NCBI RefSeq assembly: GCF_006517255.1
Contig: NZ_CP041185.1
Location: forward strand, 1,674,001-1,738,000
From: Janthinobacterium tructae
GTDB taxonomy: Bacteria; Pseudomonadota; Gammaproteobacteria; Burkholderiales; Burkholderiaceae_D
Length of the DNA stretch: 64,000 nt
Direction of reading: 5' to 3'
In this document: positions 18,177-28,909 of the stretch, in pieces
Position numbering within the stretch: position 1 is the first letter of the stretch
Layout of the letters: the number at the start of each line of letters is the position of its first letter
Position numbers and translations under genes: made by a program
Notes under the pieces: model-generated
Told to the model about the DNA's origin: nothing
The model's input: the letters and a program-made list of their open reading frames with translations, nothing else
The model's database searches: none

Positions 18177-18800
18177 TCATCCCCTGCGGCGGAACCACCC
18201 TGCTATCGACAGGCGCTCGCGCGCCGTCGGCAGCACCTCGTGCAGCATCTCGCCCGACAGAAACATGGCCATGCGCCCTGCTTCTGGCGCGATATCCACG
18301 CTGGGGCCGCCATCGGGGTACAAACGCAGCGCGCCGCCGTGTTCGGGCAGCCAGTCGTCGTTCAGGTACAGCACGACGGACACGGTGCGTTTGTCATCGT
18401 CGCGGAAACGGTCCAGATGGGCCCGGTAAAAGGCGCCCGGCGCATACAGGGCAAAATGGCTTTCGTACTCTTCCAGCCCCAGGAACAGCTCGCGATTGAG
18501 GGTCTGACGCAACGCTTCCATATGCTTCAGATAGCTGTCGCAGGCGCTTGAGCGCCCCCCTTCCAGCCATGCGATATGGTCGCCGCGGATGTCCGGCTGC
18601 AGCAGCGGTGCATGGCCGCTGCCCACGCCGGCGCCCTTCATCTTGCCGCTTAGCATGGATTGCACGCATTCGGCGGCCAACTGGCGGCTGAGTTCAGGGG
18701 GAATGAATTGCTCTTGCAGGAGCCAAGCTGCGCGGCACAGGCCGTCAACGATAGACGCTCCGGGCACGGCAAGGGCGCCGTCGAACGATATTGCGGGCAT
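18177..18800 (-). CDS. 2-oxoglutarate/Fe(II)-dependent oxygenase (prolyl 4-hydroxylase type)
   Basis: 207 residues with a double-stranded beta-helix core in the C-terminal half. The iron ligands are His and Asp in YRAHLDRFRDDDKR (about residues 126-140) and the distal His in EMLHEVLPT near 190, followed by the 2-oxoglutarate-binding Arg in TARERLSIAGWFRR. LYLNDDWLPEHGGALRLYP lies between. This is the arrangement of bacterial prolyl hydroxylase-like oxygenases; the substrate is unknown. The ATG at 18800 has AGGAAA 7 bases upstream; a GTG-free extension of 7 codons to 18821 has no such site. Confidence 0.87.
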   Translation of the reverse strand: MPAISFDGALAVPGASIVDGLCRAAWLLQEQFIPPELSRQLAAECVQSMLSGKMKGAGVGSGHAPLLQPDIRGDHIAWLEGGRSSACDSYLKHMEALRQTLNRELFLGLEEYESHFALYAPGAFYRAHLDRFRDDDKRTVSVVLYLNDDWLPEHGGALRLYPDGGPSVDIAPEAGRMAMFLSGEMLHEVLPTARERLSIAGWFRRRG

Positions 18801-18950
18801 AAAATCTTTCCTGGTGGACATACATGAGAGTGCGCCTGAAGCCCAGGATGTCGTTCGCTACAGCTGCTTCCCCGCGGTGCGGCGCACGCGCAATGGTCGA
18901 ACAACCCGAATATCGCTGATCCGGCATGCTACCACCGCCACGCCGAGCCA

Positions 18951-18975
18951 GTCACTTTTTTTGACTTCAAGTGAC
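18951..18975. promoter_or_regulatory. Inverted repeat in the oxygenase-metY divergent region
   Basis: GTCACTT and AAGTGAC are perfect 7-base inverted repeats with an 11-base spacer that includes TTGACTTC. It lies between divergent genes and could be an operator or a weak hairpin. No regulator site is recognised. A TATAAA at 19059-19064 is a possible -10 element of metY. Confidence 0.3.
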
Positions 18976-19080
18976 AAGCGCCGCCCGCCAGCACGGCGCC
19001 ATGCGCCCTGCACGCGAGGCCTTTTACTCCGCGCTGAATCAGGTTACGATCTTGCCACTATAAAACTTGGCGGAGACACC

Positions 19081-20391
19081 ATGAGCGGCCCGAAATACCC
19101 CGGTTTCGATACTTTATCCCTGCACGCGGGCGCGGCGCCCGACCCGGCCACGGGCGCGCGCGCCACGCCCATCCATTTCACGTCCTCGTTTGCCTTCAAG
19201 AGTTCGGAGCATGCGGCCTCGCTGTTCAACATGGAGCGGGCCGGCCACGTGTACTCGCGCATTTCAAATCCCACCAACGCCGTGCTGGAAGAGCGCATCG
19301 CCGCGCTCGAAGGCGGCGTGGCCGGCATCGCCACGGCCAGCGGCCAAGCCGCCATGCACCTTGGTTTATGTACCATCGCCGGCGCCGGCTCGCACATCGT
19401 TGCCTCGCGCGCCCTGTACGGCGGCTCGCACAACCTGCTGGCCTATACCTTGAAACGCTTCGGTATCGAGACGACGTTTGTCGACCCGCGCGACGTGGAT
19501 GCCTGGCGCGCCGCCATCCGCCCGAATACGAAAGTGCTGTTCGGCGAAACGCTGGGCAATCCCGGCCTCGACGTGCTGGACATCCCCACGATCGCCGCCC
19601 TGGCGCACGAACACCAGCTGCCGCTGATGCTCGACTCGACCTTTACCACGCCCTATTTGCTGCGCCCCTTCGAGCATGGCGCCGACCTGGTATTCCACTC
19701 GGCCACCAAGTTTTTATGCGGGCACGGCACGGCCATCGGCGGCTTGCTGGTCGATGGCGGCACCTTCGACTGGCAAGCCGCCTACGACAAGACGGGGCGT
19801 TTTGCCGAACTGTGCGAACCGTATGACGGCTTTCACGGCATGGTATTCGCCGAGGAATCGACAGTGGCGCCGTTCGCTCTGCGCGCGCGGCGCGAAGGCT
19901 TGCGCGATTTCGGCGCCGTCATGAGCCCGCACAATGCCTTCGCCATCCTGCAAGGCATCGAAACCCTGGGCTTGCGCATGGACCGCCACGTGGCCAACAC
20001 GCGCAAGATCATCGACTTTTTGCTGGCCAATCCAGCCGTGGATGCCGTGTCCTACCCCGAACTGCCGTCGCACCCCGACTACGCACTGGCAAAGACCCTG
20101 CTGCCGAAAGGCGCGGGCGGCGTCTTCACCTTCCGCCTGCGCGGTGACCGCGCGGCGGGCCAGCGCTTTGTCGACAGCCTCAAGATCTTCTCGCACCTGG
20201 CCAATGTGGGCGACGCCAAGTCGCTCGTCATCCACCCCGCCTCCACCACGCATTTCCGCGTGCCCGACGAGCAACTGGCGCAGGCCGGCATCACGCAAGG
20301 CACCATGCGCCTGTCGGTGGGCCTGGAAGACGCGGACGATTTGATCGAAGACCTGGGCCGCAGCCTGAAACTGTCGCAGAAAGGCGCCTGA
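19081..20391 (+). CDS. metY: O-acetylhomoserine aminocarboxypropyltransferase (sulfhydrylase)
   Basis: 436 residues, the length of MetY (about 430) rather than cystathionine gamma-synthases (about 390). It would make homocysteine from O-acetylhomoserine and sulfide, in direct sulfhydrylation for methionine synthesis. Landmarks of the Cys/Met PLP family are GFDTLSLHAG at the N-terminus, YSRISNPTNAVLEERIAALEGG, GETLGNPGLDVLDI, the PLP lysine in HSATKFLCGHGTAIGG near residue 215, and SLGDAKSLVIHPASTTH-like sequence (VGDAKSLVIHPASTTH). GGAG lies 7 bases before the ATG. An alpha/beta hydrolase gene starts one base after its stop. Confidence 0.93.
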   Translation: MSGPKYPGFDTLSLHAGAAPDPATGARATPIHFTSSFAFKSSEHAASLFNMERAGHVYSRISNPTNAVLEERIAALEGGVAGIATASGQAAMHLGLCTIAGAGSHIVASRALYGGSHNLLAYTLKRFGIETTFVDPRDVDAWRAAIRPNTKVLFGETLGNPGLDVLDIPTIAALAHEHQLPLMLDSTFTTPYLLRPFEHGADLVFHSATKFLCGHGTAIGGLLVDGGTFDWQAAYDKTGRFAELCEPYDGFHGMVFAEESTVAPFALRARREGLRDFGAVMSPHNAFAILQGIETLGLRMDRHVANTRKIIDFLLANPAVDAVSYPELPSHPDYALAKTLLPKGAGGVFTFRLRGDRAAGQRFVDSLKIFSHLANVGDAKSLVIHPASTTHFRVPDEQLAQAGITQGTMRLSVGLEDADDLIEDLGRSLKLSQKGA

Positions 20392-20392
20392 G

Positions 20393-21205
20393 ATGCTGTT
20401 CACCATCGAAAACACCACGGCCTACTGCTACACGGGCGGCAAACCATACAACCCGAGCCAGCCTACGGCCATCTTCATCCACGGCGCGCAGAACGACCAT
20501 TCCGTGTGGGCCCTGCAAACGCGCTACTTCGCCCACCACGGCTGGAACGTGCTGGCCGTCGACTTGCCGGGCCACGGGCGCAGCCCGGGTACGGCAAAGG
20601 ATAATGTCGCAGAGCTGGCGCGCTGGATACTGGCCGTGCTGGACGCCGCTGGTGCGGACAAGGCCATGCTGATCGGCCACAGCATGGGCTCATTGATCGC
20701 GCTGGAAGCGGCGTACCTGGCGCCGGATCGCGTCAGCCACCTGGCCATGCTCGGTTCCACCTACCCGATGAAAGTCTCTCCGGCGCTGCTGGAAACGGCG
20801 CTCCAGGACGAACAGGCGGCCATCGACATGGTCAATATCTGGTCCCACTCGTCGATCGCGCAAAAGCCGTCGTTTCCCGGCCCGGGCTTCTACGCCATGG
20901 GCGGCGCGCGGCGCTTGAAACAGCGCATCGCCGCCCTCAATCCCGCTCACGTGTTTCACACGGATTTTTTCGCCTGCAATGCCTACGCGAACGGCGAAAT
21001 CGCCGCCGCTTCGGTACACTGCCCCACTTTATTCATTTTCGGCGCGCGCGACATGATGACGCCGCCCAAGTCGACCAGGCTGCTGACAGCGGCCATCGCG
21101 CATGGCACCGTGGTGCAGGTCGACAGCGGACATGAATTGATGGCCGAGCAACCGGACGCAGTGCTCGACGCGCTGTTTGCGTTTGCGCAAAGCACCCCGG
21201 CATGA
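20393..21205 (+). CDS. Alpha/beta-hydrolase
   Basis: 270 residues with the alpha/beta-hydrolase fold. The oxyanion region is FIHGAQNDHSVW near residue 28, the nucleophile elbow is GHSMG (Ser near residue 99), the acid is in FGARDMMTPP, and the catalytic His is in VDSGHELMAEQP near 244. DLPGHGRSPG is typical of esterases and hydrolases of this group. The substrate is unknown. It starts one base after metY and is surely co-transcribed with it, so a role linked to thioester or acetyl-ester metabolism is possible but speculative. Confidence 0.88.
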   Translation: MLFTIENTTAYCYTGGKPYNPSQPTAIFIHGAQNDHSVWALQTRYFAHHGWNVLAVDLPGHGRSPGTAKDNVAELARWILAVLDAAGADKAMLIGHSMGSLIALEAAYLAPDRVSHLAMLGSTYPMKVSPALLETALQDEQAAIDMVNIWSHSSIAQKPSFPGPGFYAMGGARRLKQRIAALNPAHVFHTDFFACNAYANGEIAAASVHCPTLFIFGARDMMTPPKSTRLLTAAIAHGTVVQVDSGHELMAEQPDAVLDALFAFAQSTPA

Positions 21206-21239
21206 AGCCATGCCACGCACACTTTTTCAGGATCAATGA

Positions 21240-22646
21240 ATGATGTTGTTGAATACTCTGCACGATGAATTGACTGGCCAAGGCAGCGGCACGGAAGCGG
21301 AGCGGCACGCACGCTATACATGGCTGGAACAGCTGCGCTTCACTAACCCGCTGGCGGACGAAGGCGGCCCCATGGCCGGCATCCCGTACTACCAATGGTG
21401 CCGGCTGCCGCAGGCGCTGGTCGTGGCGGGCCAGCACACGGATCTGCTGGTCGGCACCACCAGCGCCCTGTACCTGGTCTTCGAGGGCCGCCACGCGGCA
21501 GCCTTCGCGGCCGAACTGGGCCTGCAATACGACGCCAACAACCGCATCGACCGCCCCGGTGGCCTCGACGAGCTGCTCGACGCCTATGAAGAGCAGGACG
21601 ACGGCAGCTGGACCACCTTGCCGGCTGGCCAGCCAGCGCCACCGCTGGCCGGCTGGGACGACGTGTATTTCCGCGTGCGCGACCTGAGCGACGGCAAGGC
21701 CATCCAGAGCGTGACCACCATCGCCTACGAGAGCAGCCGCTTCCCTGGCTACACCCTGCTGGGCACGACCATGGTGGGCGCGGGCGCCATCGCCCACGAC
21801 GACGAGACGGCGCAATATCTGCAACAAATCTTCGCCGACTGGGCCATCCAGCGTGATTGCGCCGCCACCTGCCCGCCTTCGTCCGCGCCCTGGCCCTGCG
21901 CGCCGCGCCAGACGCCGCCCGAGACGTTCGGCACTGCGTTCGACTTTGGCCGCAACCTGACTTACCTCGATACGCTGCTCACTGCCTACGGACGCGCGCA
22001 GGCGCAGGCGCAAGTCGATGGCGGCGATGACGCCTACTGGGCGTGCGCGGCCGCCAGCACGGCGTACCAGGTCTTCTCGCTGCGCTACACGGCAGGCTTG
22101 CCCATGCCTGACGTGGAAACGGCGCTGGAAGCGGCCATCGCCGCCTGCGAAACGGCGCGCGCGGCCCTGGCCGCAGCCTACGATGACGATGCCTTGCCCG
22201 CCTTTGATTTCGAACAGTTGACGGATTACGCACGCACGCTGCAGTTGCTGGGCGCGGCCCTGCTGTTCGGCCGCCACGACCTGGCTGCCCGCCTGGCCGC
22301 CCTGCAAACGGCCTTCGATGGCGAAGACGGCGTGGTTGAGGCACTGCTGGCGACCATCGATCCGCAGCGTCCCGCCGTCGACGAATGGTATTTCGCCGAG
22401 CCCTACTCGGCCCTGTTCGAGTGCCTGGATACGGACGATCGCGCGCAGCAGCGGGAACACCTGCGGCACTACCTGGCCAGCTGGCATGGGGCATTGGTGC
22501 ACGAAGACTGGTTCAACGGTCATTTGCGCGCACACGGCCTGGGCGGCTACTACGGCCTGTGGGCCTTCGAGGCGGCCGCCGTGGCCAAACACCTGGGCCT
22601 GGAGCGCAGCGCGCTGGCGCACTGGGTCATGCCGCCAGCACCCTGA
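21240..22646 (+). CDS. PoNi-like immunity protein (DUF1911-type C-terminus)
   Basis: 468 residues. The C-terminal quarter ends with GGYYGLWAFEAAAVAKHLGLERS, closely resembling the DUF1911 (PoNi C-terminal) consensus found in immunity proteins against PoNe DNase toxins. The middle has helical repeats (LDTLLTAYGRAQ, ALEAAIAACETARAAL) as in DUF1910/1911 proteins; the first 200 residues are less clear and may be an added domain. A PoNe toxin gene is not adjacent. The following two genes are close and on the same strand (29 and 21 bases between), so the three form a likely operon. Assignment rests on one recognised C-terminal motif. Confidence 0.7.
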   Translation: MMLLNTLHDELTGQGSGTEAERHARYTWLEQLRFTNPLADEGGPMAGIPYYQWCRLPQALVVAGQHTDLLVGTTSALYLVFEGRHAAAFAAELGLQYDANNRIDRPGGLDELLDAYEEQDDGSWTTLPAGQPAPPLAGWDDVYFRVRDLSDGKAIQSVTTIAYESSRFPGYTLLGTTMVGAGAIAHDDETAQYLQQIFADWAIQRDCAATCPPSSAPWPCAPRQTPPETFGTAFDFGRNLTYLDTLLTAYGRAQAQAQVDGGDDAYWACAAASTAYQVFSLRYTAGLPMPDVETALEAAIAACETARAALAAAYDDDALPAFDFEQLTDYARTLQLLGAALLFGRHDLAARLAALQTAFDGEDGVVEALLATIDPQRPAVDEWYFAEPYSALFECLDTDDRAQQREHLRHYLASWHGALVHEDWFNGHLRAHGLGGYYGLWAFEAAAVAKHLGLERSALAHWVMPPAP

Positions 22647-22675
22647 ATCCCCCGTTCACTTTCAGATAAATATCA

Positions 22676-24676
22676 ATGATCAATACCGCAGCCCTGTTCA
22701 GCACCGCCTTCCTGCCCGGCCACGCCGGCTTCGACACCGAGGCCATCACGGGCCTGGCCGAATGGCGGCTGGACGCACCTGCGCTGTTCAAGCTGCTCAT
22801 CGGCGCCGGCACGCAAGCCGTCGCCTGGCCCATCTACGGCGATGGCGAAGACTGCGCCTGCGTGCTGGCTGCGCCAATGCTCCAGGCGCGGGCCAGCTGG
22901 CAAGCCTTGTCCGTGCTGATGGACAAGCCGCGCGACGACGCCGCCATCGTCGCGCACAGCGCCATCAGCACCCTGCTGGCGGGCGGCCAGCCATGGCTGA
23001 TCCTCGATTGCGTGCAACTGATCCCGCACGATATCGGCACGCCGCAATACGCGGCCGCGCTCGACGCCCTGCGCGCCGAGGCGCAAGCCTTGCACTCTGC
23101 CCTGCTGCGCGGCGAGCGCGATGTCCTGGCGCCCCTGCTGGCCGCCGGCGCCGCATCGCCGGCGACCGGCTACTGGTCCGCCACGGCTGATGCGCAGCTG
23201 GCCGATGTCGAGGAACTGGGCGCGGACGAACTGCCTTTCCTGCAAGGCCTGGAAGTGGCGGGATGGGAGGAAGACGCGCTGTGCTATGCAGTGAGCGCCG
23301 CCGGCGAACCGGCCGTCACCGGTCTGGTCACGCCTTATGGCCGCTGGATCGTGCCGCTGTCGCGGCGCTATGTCGACCTGGGCGTTTACTACGCGGACGA
23401 TGGCTGGATCACCTTTGCCACGGCGGACGCCCCCGATGCGCACGGCGTGCTGGACCTCAACGGTACGGTGGTGCTGCCGCCCGCACCCGGCGCCCTGTAT
23501 GTGATCAACCCCCATCTGGTGCAGCAGATCGATGCAGACGGCGCCAGCCGTTTGCTGCGCCTGCCCGATGGCGCACTGCTGATGGACAGCGTGGACCACA
23601 TCGGCCAGCGCGACGACGGCTATATCGACATCGAGCGCCAGGCGCACGATGACGAGCGCAATGTCTGCGGCGTGCTCGACGCCACCGGCAAGGTGGTGCT
23701 ACCGACTGCCTACAGCTCCGTGCAGGATTTCGGCACGAAGAAAAAAATCGCCATCGTCAGCCAGCGCATAGCCGGGCGCTTCCTGTTTGGCCTGGTCAAT
23801 AGCCAGGGCGAGCTGCTGGCGCCCTGCCAGTACGAAGCCATCGATAGCGCCACCACCTCGTCGTCGCCCAAGCTGCGCAAGAACCTGATCTTCGCCATCG
23901 ACGCGCAGGGCCTGGCCTGCATGCTGACGCTCGATGGCAAGCAGGCGTTTACGCCCCTGTATCCGCCCGCCCACCATTTGCGCGGCGTGGCCGTGCAAAG
24001 CGACTTTTTATATGTGGTCAAGGACGGCATGGCCTGGAGCATGGATTTCACGGGCCGGTTGCTGGAGCAGTTCGACACCGTGGACAACTTCAAGGCGGCC
24101 ATCACGGCCCAGTTGAGCGAGGCCATGGGGCTGAGCAAGAAAAACCCCGAGAAAAAGCCCGCTAAGCGCCGCAGCTTTACGCCGTCGCAGATCCTGGCCA
24201 AGGCCGACCGCGAGCAGTTGCGTACCATGGCCGCCCTCCTCTTGCAAGGCGATGCGGAACTGGCCGCGCACTGCGTGGACATCACCCTGGAAGAACTGGC
24301 GCAGGACGACCCGGAAGAGGAATACGAAGGCGATACGCCCGAGGCGGCATGCTTCTTCCTGCTCTGGTCCACGGCCGCCCACACGCTGGGCCACGGCACC
24401 ACGCTGGACTGGAAAGCCGTCGATGAAGTGCCGCGCATCGCCCAGCATATCGGCCTGCCCGCGCTGCGCGATTTTTCGTGGGCGCAGCGCGAAGATGGCG
24501 ACGCCATGGCCGAAGGCCTGGCCGCCATCGCCGCCCATTTGGCGCAGCATCAGCTGCGCCTGGTCAACCTGCACGGTGGCGAGGATACGTATTATCTGGG
24601 CGTGGTGCGCGCGGCCGATGCGGCAGCGTTCAGCAAGGTGGCGCTGCAGGCGGCCTTGCGGCCCGTGCTGCTGTGA
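22676..24676 (+). CDS. WG-repeat-like protein of unknown function
   Basis: 666 residues, no signal peptide or membrane segment. Residues about 230-480 hold WG-type beta repeats: stretches of the form G-V-L-D-x-x-G-x-V-V-L-P (GVLDLNGTVVLPPAP, GVLDATGKVVLPTAYSS) and FGLVNSQGELLAPCQYEAI. The part around 490-510 is basic (KKNPEKKPAKRRS). The last 150 residues (ILAKADREQLRTMAALLLQ ... LVNLHGGEDTYYLGVVRA) form a separate domain of a kind seen in small bacterial proteins tied to immunity loci; I cannot name it with certainty. It follows the PoNi-like gene and may share its role. Confidence 0.6.
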   Translation: MINTAALFSTAFLPGHAGFDTEAITGLAEWRLDAPALFKLLIGAGTQAVAWPIYGDGEDCACVLAAPMLQARASWQALSVLMDKPRDDAAIVAHSAISTLLAGGQPWLILDCVQLIPHDIGTPQYAAALDALRAEAQALHSALLRGERDVLAPLLAAGAASPATGYWSATADAQLADVEELGADELPFLQGLEVAGWEEDALCYAVSAAGEPAVTGLVTPYGRWIVPLSRRYVDLGVYYADDGWITFATADAPDAHGVLDLNGTVVLPPAPGALYVINPHLVQQIDADGASRLLRLPDGALLMDSVDHIGQRDDGYIDIERQAHDDERNVCGVLDATGKVVLPTAYSSVQDFGTKKKIAIVSQRIAGRFLFGLVNSQGELLAPCQYEAIDSATTSSSPKLRKNLIFAIDAQGLACMLTLDGKQAFTPLYPPAHHLRGVAVQSDFLYVVKDGMAWSMDFTGRLLEQFDTVDNFKAAITAQLSEAMGLSKKNPEKKPAKRRSFTPSQILAKADREQLRTMAALLLQGDAELAAHCVDITLEELAQDDPEEEYEGDTPEAACFFLLWSTAAHTLGHGTTLDWKAVDEVPRIAQHIGLPALRDFSWAQREDGDAMAEGLAAIAAHLAQHQLRLVNLHGGEDTYYLGVVRAADAAAFSKVALQAALRPVLL

Positions 24677-24697
24677 TTTTTCCAATACAAGGAATCC

Positions 24698-25012
24698 ATG
24701 CACGCGAAAAAATTCATCGATGATGTCGTCGCATCCAATGCGTCGCTGCTGGCCTTGTATGCGCAGGGACGCGAGGGACAGACCCGGCTTGGCGCCCAGC
24801 TCGACGGGCTGGCACTGGCCCAGGGCCAGCGCGAGCAAGTCCTGGCCTTGATCAAGCTGGCGATCGATGACGCCACGTACCAGCTGGTGTGCGGCATCGA
24901 GGGCAGCGCCTCGCTGGGCGACGGCCAGCAGGATTACACGCTGGTCGACGAAGACGGCAATACGCTGACGGGCGCGCTCGATGTGCTGCTGTACGACAGG
25001 CTGAACACCTGA
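24698..25012 (+). CDS. Small protein of unknown function
   Basis: 104 residues, cytosolic, acidic. No family recognised. The C-terminal half (YQLVCGIEGSASLGDGQQDYTLVDEDGNTLTG) reads like a small beta domain. The start has AAGGAA 6 bases upstream. It follows the WG-repeat gene by 21 bases and is probably the last gene of that operon; the next gene is convergent and ends 7 bases away without a clear terminator between them. Confidence 0.65.
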   Translation: MHAKKFIDDVVASNASLLALYAQGREGQTRLGAQLDGLALAQGQREQVLALIKLAIDDATYQLVCGIEGSASLGDGQQDYTLVDEDGNTLTGALDVLLYDRLNT

Positions 25013-25019
25013 TCGAGCG

Positions 25020-26396
25020 TCAGGCGCAGCGCACTTCGCCGAAATGCTGCGCCAGGGTCAGGCCCAGTCCCTGCTCCACGGCGTTTTCCACCTGCGCCGC
25101 GAGCGCGGCTGCATCGATGGCCGCCTGGATATCGCGCTCATTGGTGGAACCGGCCGGATAGCCGGAGTTCACGCGCATGCCGCCGAAGACGAACAGCCGG
25201 TAGACGTCGGCCAGGCTGATGCGGTTGACATTGCCCAGCAAGACCCAGTGGTCGGAACTGTCGGCCACGCGCTTGCCCCACTGTACGCGCACGGCGCCAT
25301 CCACGTTGACTCGTCCCACCCAGCCCTGCTGCACCATCTTGTCAAGCAGGGTTTCCATCTCTTCGAAGCCCAGGCGCGTGCTGCGGCGAATTTCCGCCGC
25401 CCCCACCAGGGCCGAATCGGCACAGTGACAGGCCTGGTGCAACACCTTCAGGATGGCGACGGCGTCGACGAATTCGCTGCCGGGCGCCGCCTCGTACCAC
25501 CAGCGCTCGTATTTCACGACGGGCAAGGCGGCCACCAGCAAGGCACCCACCAGGGTGATCATCCAGCTCAGGTAAATCCACACGAGGAACAGGGGCAAGG
25601 CGGCCAGCGCGCCATAGATGCGCGAATACGTGGGGAATTCCTGGATGAATTCACCGAAGCCCCGCTTGGCCACCTCGAACGCCAGCGCCGCCAGCAAGCC
25701 GCCCCAGGCCGCGTCACGCCAGTCCACGTCGCGGTTCGGCACGGCGATGTAGAGCAAGGTAAACGCCAGCATGGTCAGGCCGATCGACACCAGCGTGTAA
25801 AACACGGCGCCGATGAAAGGCACGGCGCCCACCACGCCGCTGGTGGCCATGAAGAGGCGCGAGGTCACCGTCAGCGAGACGCCCACCAGCAGCGGCCCCA
25901 GGGTGACGATGGCCCAGTAGACGAGCAGGCGCTTGGTCCAGCGGCGTTCCTGGCGCACGCGCCAGATGCGGTTGAAGACGCGTTCGATCAAGCCCATCAT
26001 GCCCACCGAGGTGACGATCAGGGCGCCCGCGCCAATGGCCGACAGGCGCGTGGCTTTCGAGGCAAACGTGGTCAAGTAATCGAGGATGGTGTTCGATATC
26101 CCCTTGGGCATCACGCTTTGCACGAAATAGTCTTCCAGCGCGTGGCGGAAGGTATTAAACAGGGGGAAAGTGGTGAAGATGGCCAGGGCCAGGGTCAGCA
26201 GCGGCACCAGCGCAAACACGGTGGCGAAGGTCAGGCTGCCGGCCACCTGCGGCAGGCTTTCCTCGCGCACGCGGCGGCGCGCGAACTGCAGCAGGTCGCG
26301 CGTTTCGGACCACGTCAGGCCGCGCACGACGGCCAGTCCCATGCTCAGGGCGCGCCACAGGTATTGAAAGATGGGGAGTATATATTTTGAAAACAT
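25020..26396 (-). CDS. YihY/UPF0761-family inner-membrane protein with C-terminal winged-helix-like domain
   Basis: 458 residues. The N-terminal 290 or so are the YihY/virulence factor BrkB family: AGSLTFATVFALVPLLTLALAIF near residue 55, then about six membrane segments ending IYLSWMITLVGALLVAALPVV. E. coli YihY is 290 residues. The extra 150 residues (AVAILKVLHQACHCADSALV, FEEMETLLDKMVQQGWVGRV) resemble a winged helix, a form known in longer members of the family. Function is not established; once proposed as ribonuclease BN by error. The ATG at 26396 is preferred to an upstream TTG. Confidence 0.9.
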   Translation of the reverse strand: MFSKYILPIFQYLWRALSMGLAVVRGLTWSETRDLLQFARRRVREESLPQVAGSLTFATVFALVPLLTLALAIFTTFPLFNTFRHALEDYFVQSVMPKGISNTILDYLTTFASKATRLSAIGAGALIVTSVGMMGLIERVFNRIWRVRQERRWTKRLLVYWAIVTLGPLLVGVSLTVTSRLFMATSGVVGAVPFIGAVFYTLVSIGLTMLAFTLLYIAVPNRDVDWRDAAWGGLLAALAFEVAKRGFGEFIQEFPTYSRIYGALAALPLFLVWIYLSWMITLVGALLVAALPVVKYERWWYEAAPGSEFVDAVAILKVLHQACHCADSALVGAAEIRRSTRLGFEEMETLLDKMVQQGWVGRVNVDGAVRVQWGKRVADSSDHWVLLGNVNRISLADVYRLFVFGGMRVNSGYPAGSTNERDIQAAIDAAALAAQVENAVEQGLGLTLAQHFGEVRCA

Positions 26397-26421
26397 GTGC
26401 AAAATCAGAACGGCGCCATGA

Positions 26422-27478
<1,057 letters not shown>

Positions 27479-27482
<4 letters not shown>

Positions 27483-28909
27483 TCGAACAGACTATGACTG
27501 ACCAAGCCGACTTCCTCGCCGCCTGCCGCGACCTGCTGGGTGACACCTATGTCCTCACCCTGGACGCCGACATGGCGCCCTTCCTCACCGACTGGCGCGA
27601 CAGGTTTACCGGCAAGGCCCTGGCCGTGCTACGCCCCGCCACGGTCGACGAAGTGGCAGGCGCGCTGCGCGCGTGCGCGCAATGGCAGATTCCCGTCGTG
27701 CCGCAAGGCGGCAATACGGGCCTGGTCCTGGGCAGCATCCCGGACGCTGCCGGCACGGCCATCGTGCTGTCGCTGGCGCGCCTGAACAGCATCCGCGCGC
27801 TCGACCCCGTCAACCGCACCATCACGGTCGATGCGGGCTGCATTTTGCAAACCATCCAGGAAGCGGCAGCCGCCGCCGGCTGCCTGTTCCCCCTGTCGCT
27901 GGCGGCCGAGGGCAGTTGCACCATCGGCGGCAACCTGGCCACGAACGCGGGCGGCACGGCCGTGCTGCGCTACGGCAATACGCGCGAGCTGTGCCTGGGC
28001 CTGGAAGTGGTCACGCCGCAGGGCGAGATCTGGAGCGGCTTGCGCGGCCTGCGCAAGGACAATACCGGCTACGACTTGCGCGACCTGTACATCGGCGCCG
28101 AGGGCACCCTGGGCGTGATCACGGGTGCGGTGATGAAACTGTACCCGCAGCCGAAAGCCTGCATCACGGCGCTGGCCGCCATGCCTTCGCCCGCCCACGC
28201 CCTGCGTTTGTTAAGCCTGATGCAAGACCATTGCGGCGCCAGCCTGACGGGTTTTGAACTGATGTCGCAGTATTGCTTGCAACTGGTGGCACAGCAGTTC
28301 CCCCAGCTGCCGCGTCCTTTCGCCGAGCCGCATGGCCAGTACGTGTTGCTGGAGCTGTCCAGCAGCCAGTCCGAGGCGCACGCCGTGGAATTGCTGGAAG
28401 CGAGCATCGGCGCGGCGCTGGAAGACGAATTGATCGATGATGCCGTCGTCGCCAGTTCCGTGGCGCAGTCCGAAGGCCTGTGGCAGCTGCGCGAGCACAT
28501 TCCACTGGCACAGGCGCAGGCGGGCAAGAACATCAAGCACGATATCTCGCTGCCGATTTCCCGCATCGCCGATTTCATCGCCGTCACGGACGTGGCCCTT
28601 GAATCAGCCTTCGCCGGCTGCCAGCTGGTGTGCTTCGGCCATCTGGGCGACGGCAACCTGCATTACAACGTGGCGCCGCCGCCCGGCATGACGGATCGCG
28701 ACTTCCTGGCCAACCAGGACGCCATCAACCGCATCGTGCACGACCAGGTCCACGCTTTCGGTGGTTCCATCTCGGCCGAACACGGCATCGGCGCCCTCAA
28801 AAAGGACGACCTGGCGCACTACAAGTCACCGCTGGAACTGCAGCTGATGCGCGCCGTGAAGCAGGCGCTGGACCCGCAGAACATCATGAATCCGGGGAAG
28901 ATCCTGTGA
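27479..28909 (+). CDS. FAD-binding oxidoreductase (GlcD / D-2-hydroxyacid dehydrogenase type)
   Basis: 476 residues. The PCMH-type FAD-binding domain fills the N-terminal half (AVLRPATVDEVAGALRACAQW, VVPQGGNTGLVLG, EGSCTIGGNLATNAGGTAVLRYGNTRELCLGLEVV, GAEGTLGVITGAVMKLYP). The C-terminal FAD-oxidase_C domain contains the metal and substrate residues in FGHLGDGNLHYNV and EHGIGALKKDDL. These proteins oxidise D-2-hydroxyacids such as D-lactate or D-2-hydroxyglutarate; the exact substrate cannot be read. It is in an overlapping run of genes. Confidence 0.9.

Noticed and set aside
18822..19080. Possible SAM or SAH riboswitch before metY
   Set aside because: Only one simple inverted repeat (18951-18975) is seen; no conserved core of a known SAM or SAH class could be found, and no terminator-like stem precedes metY.
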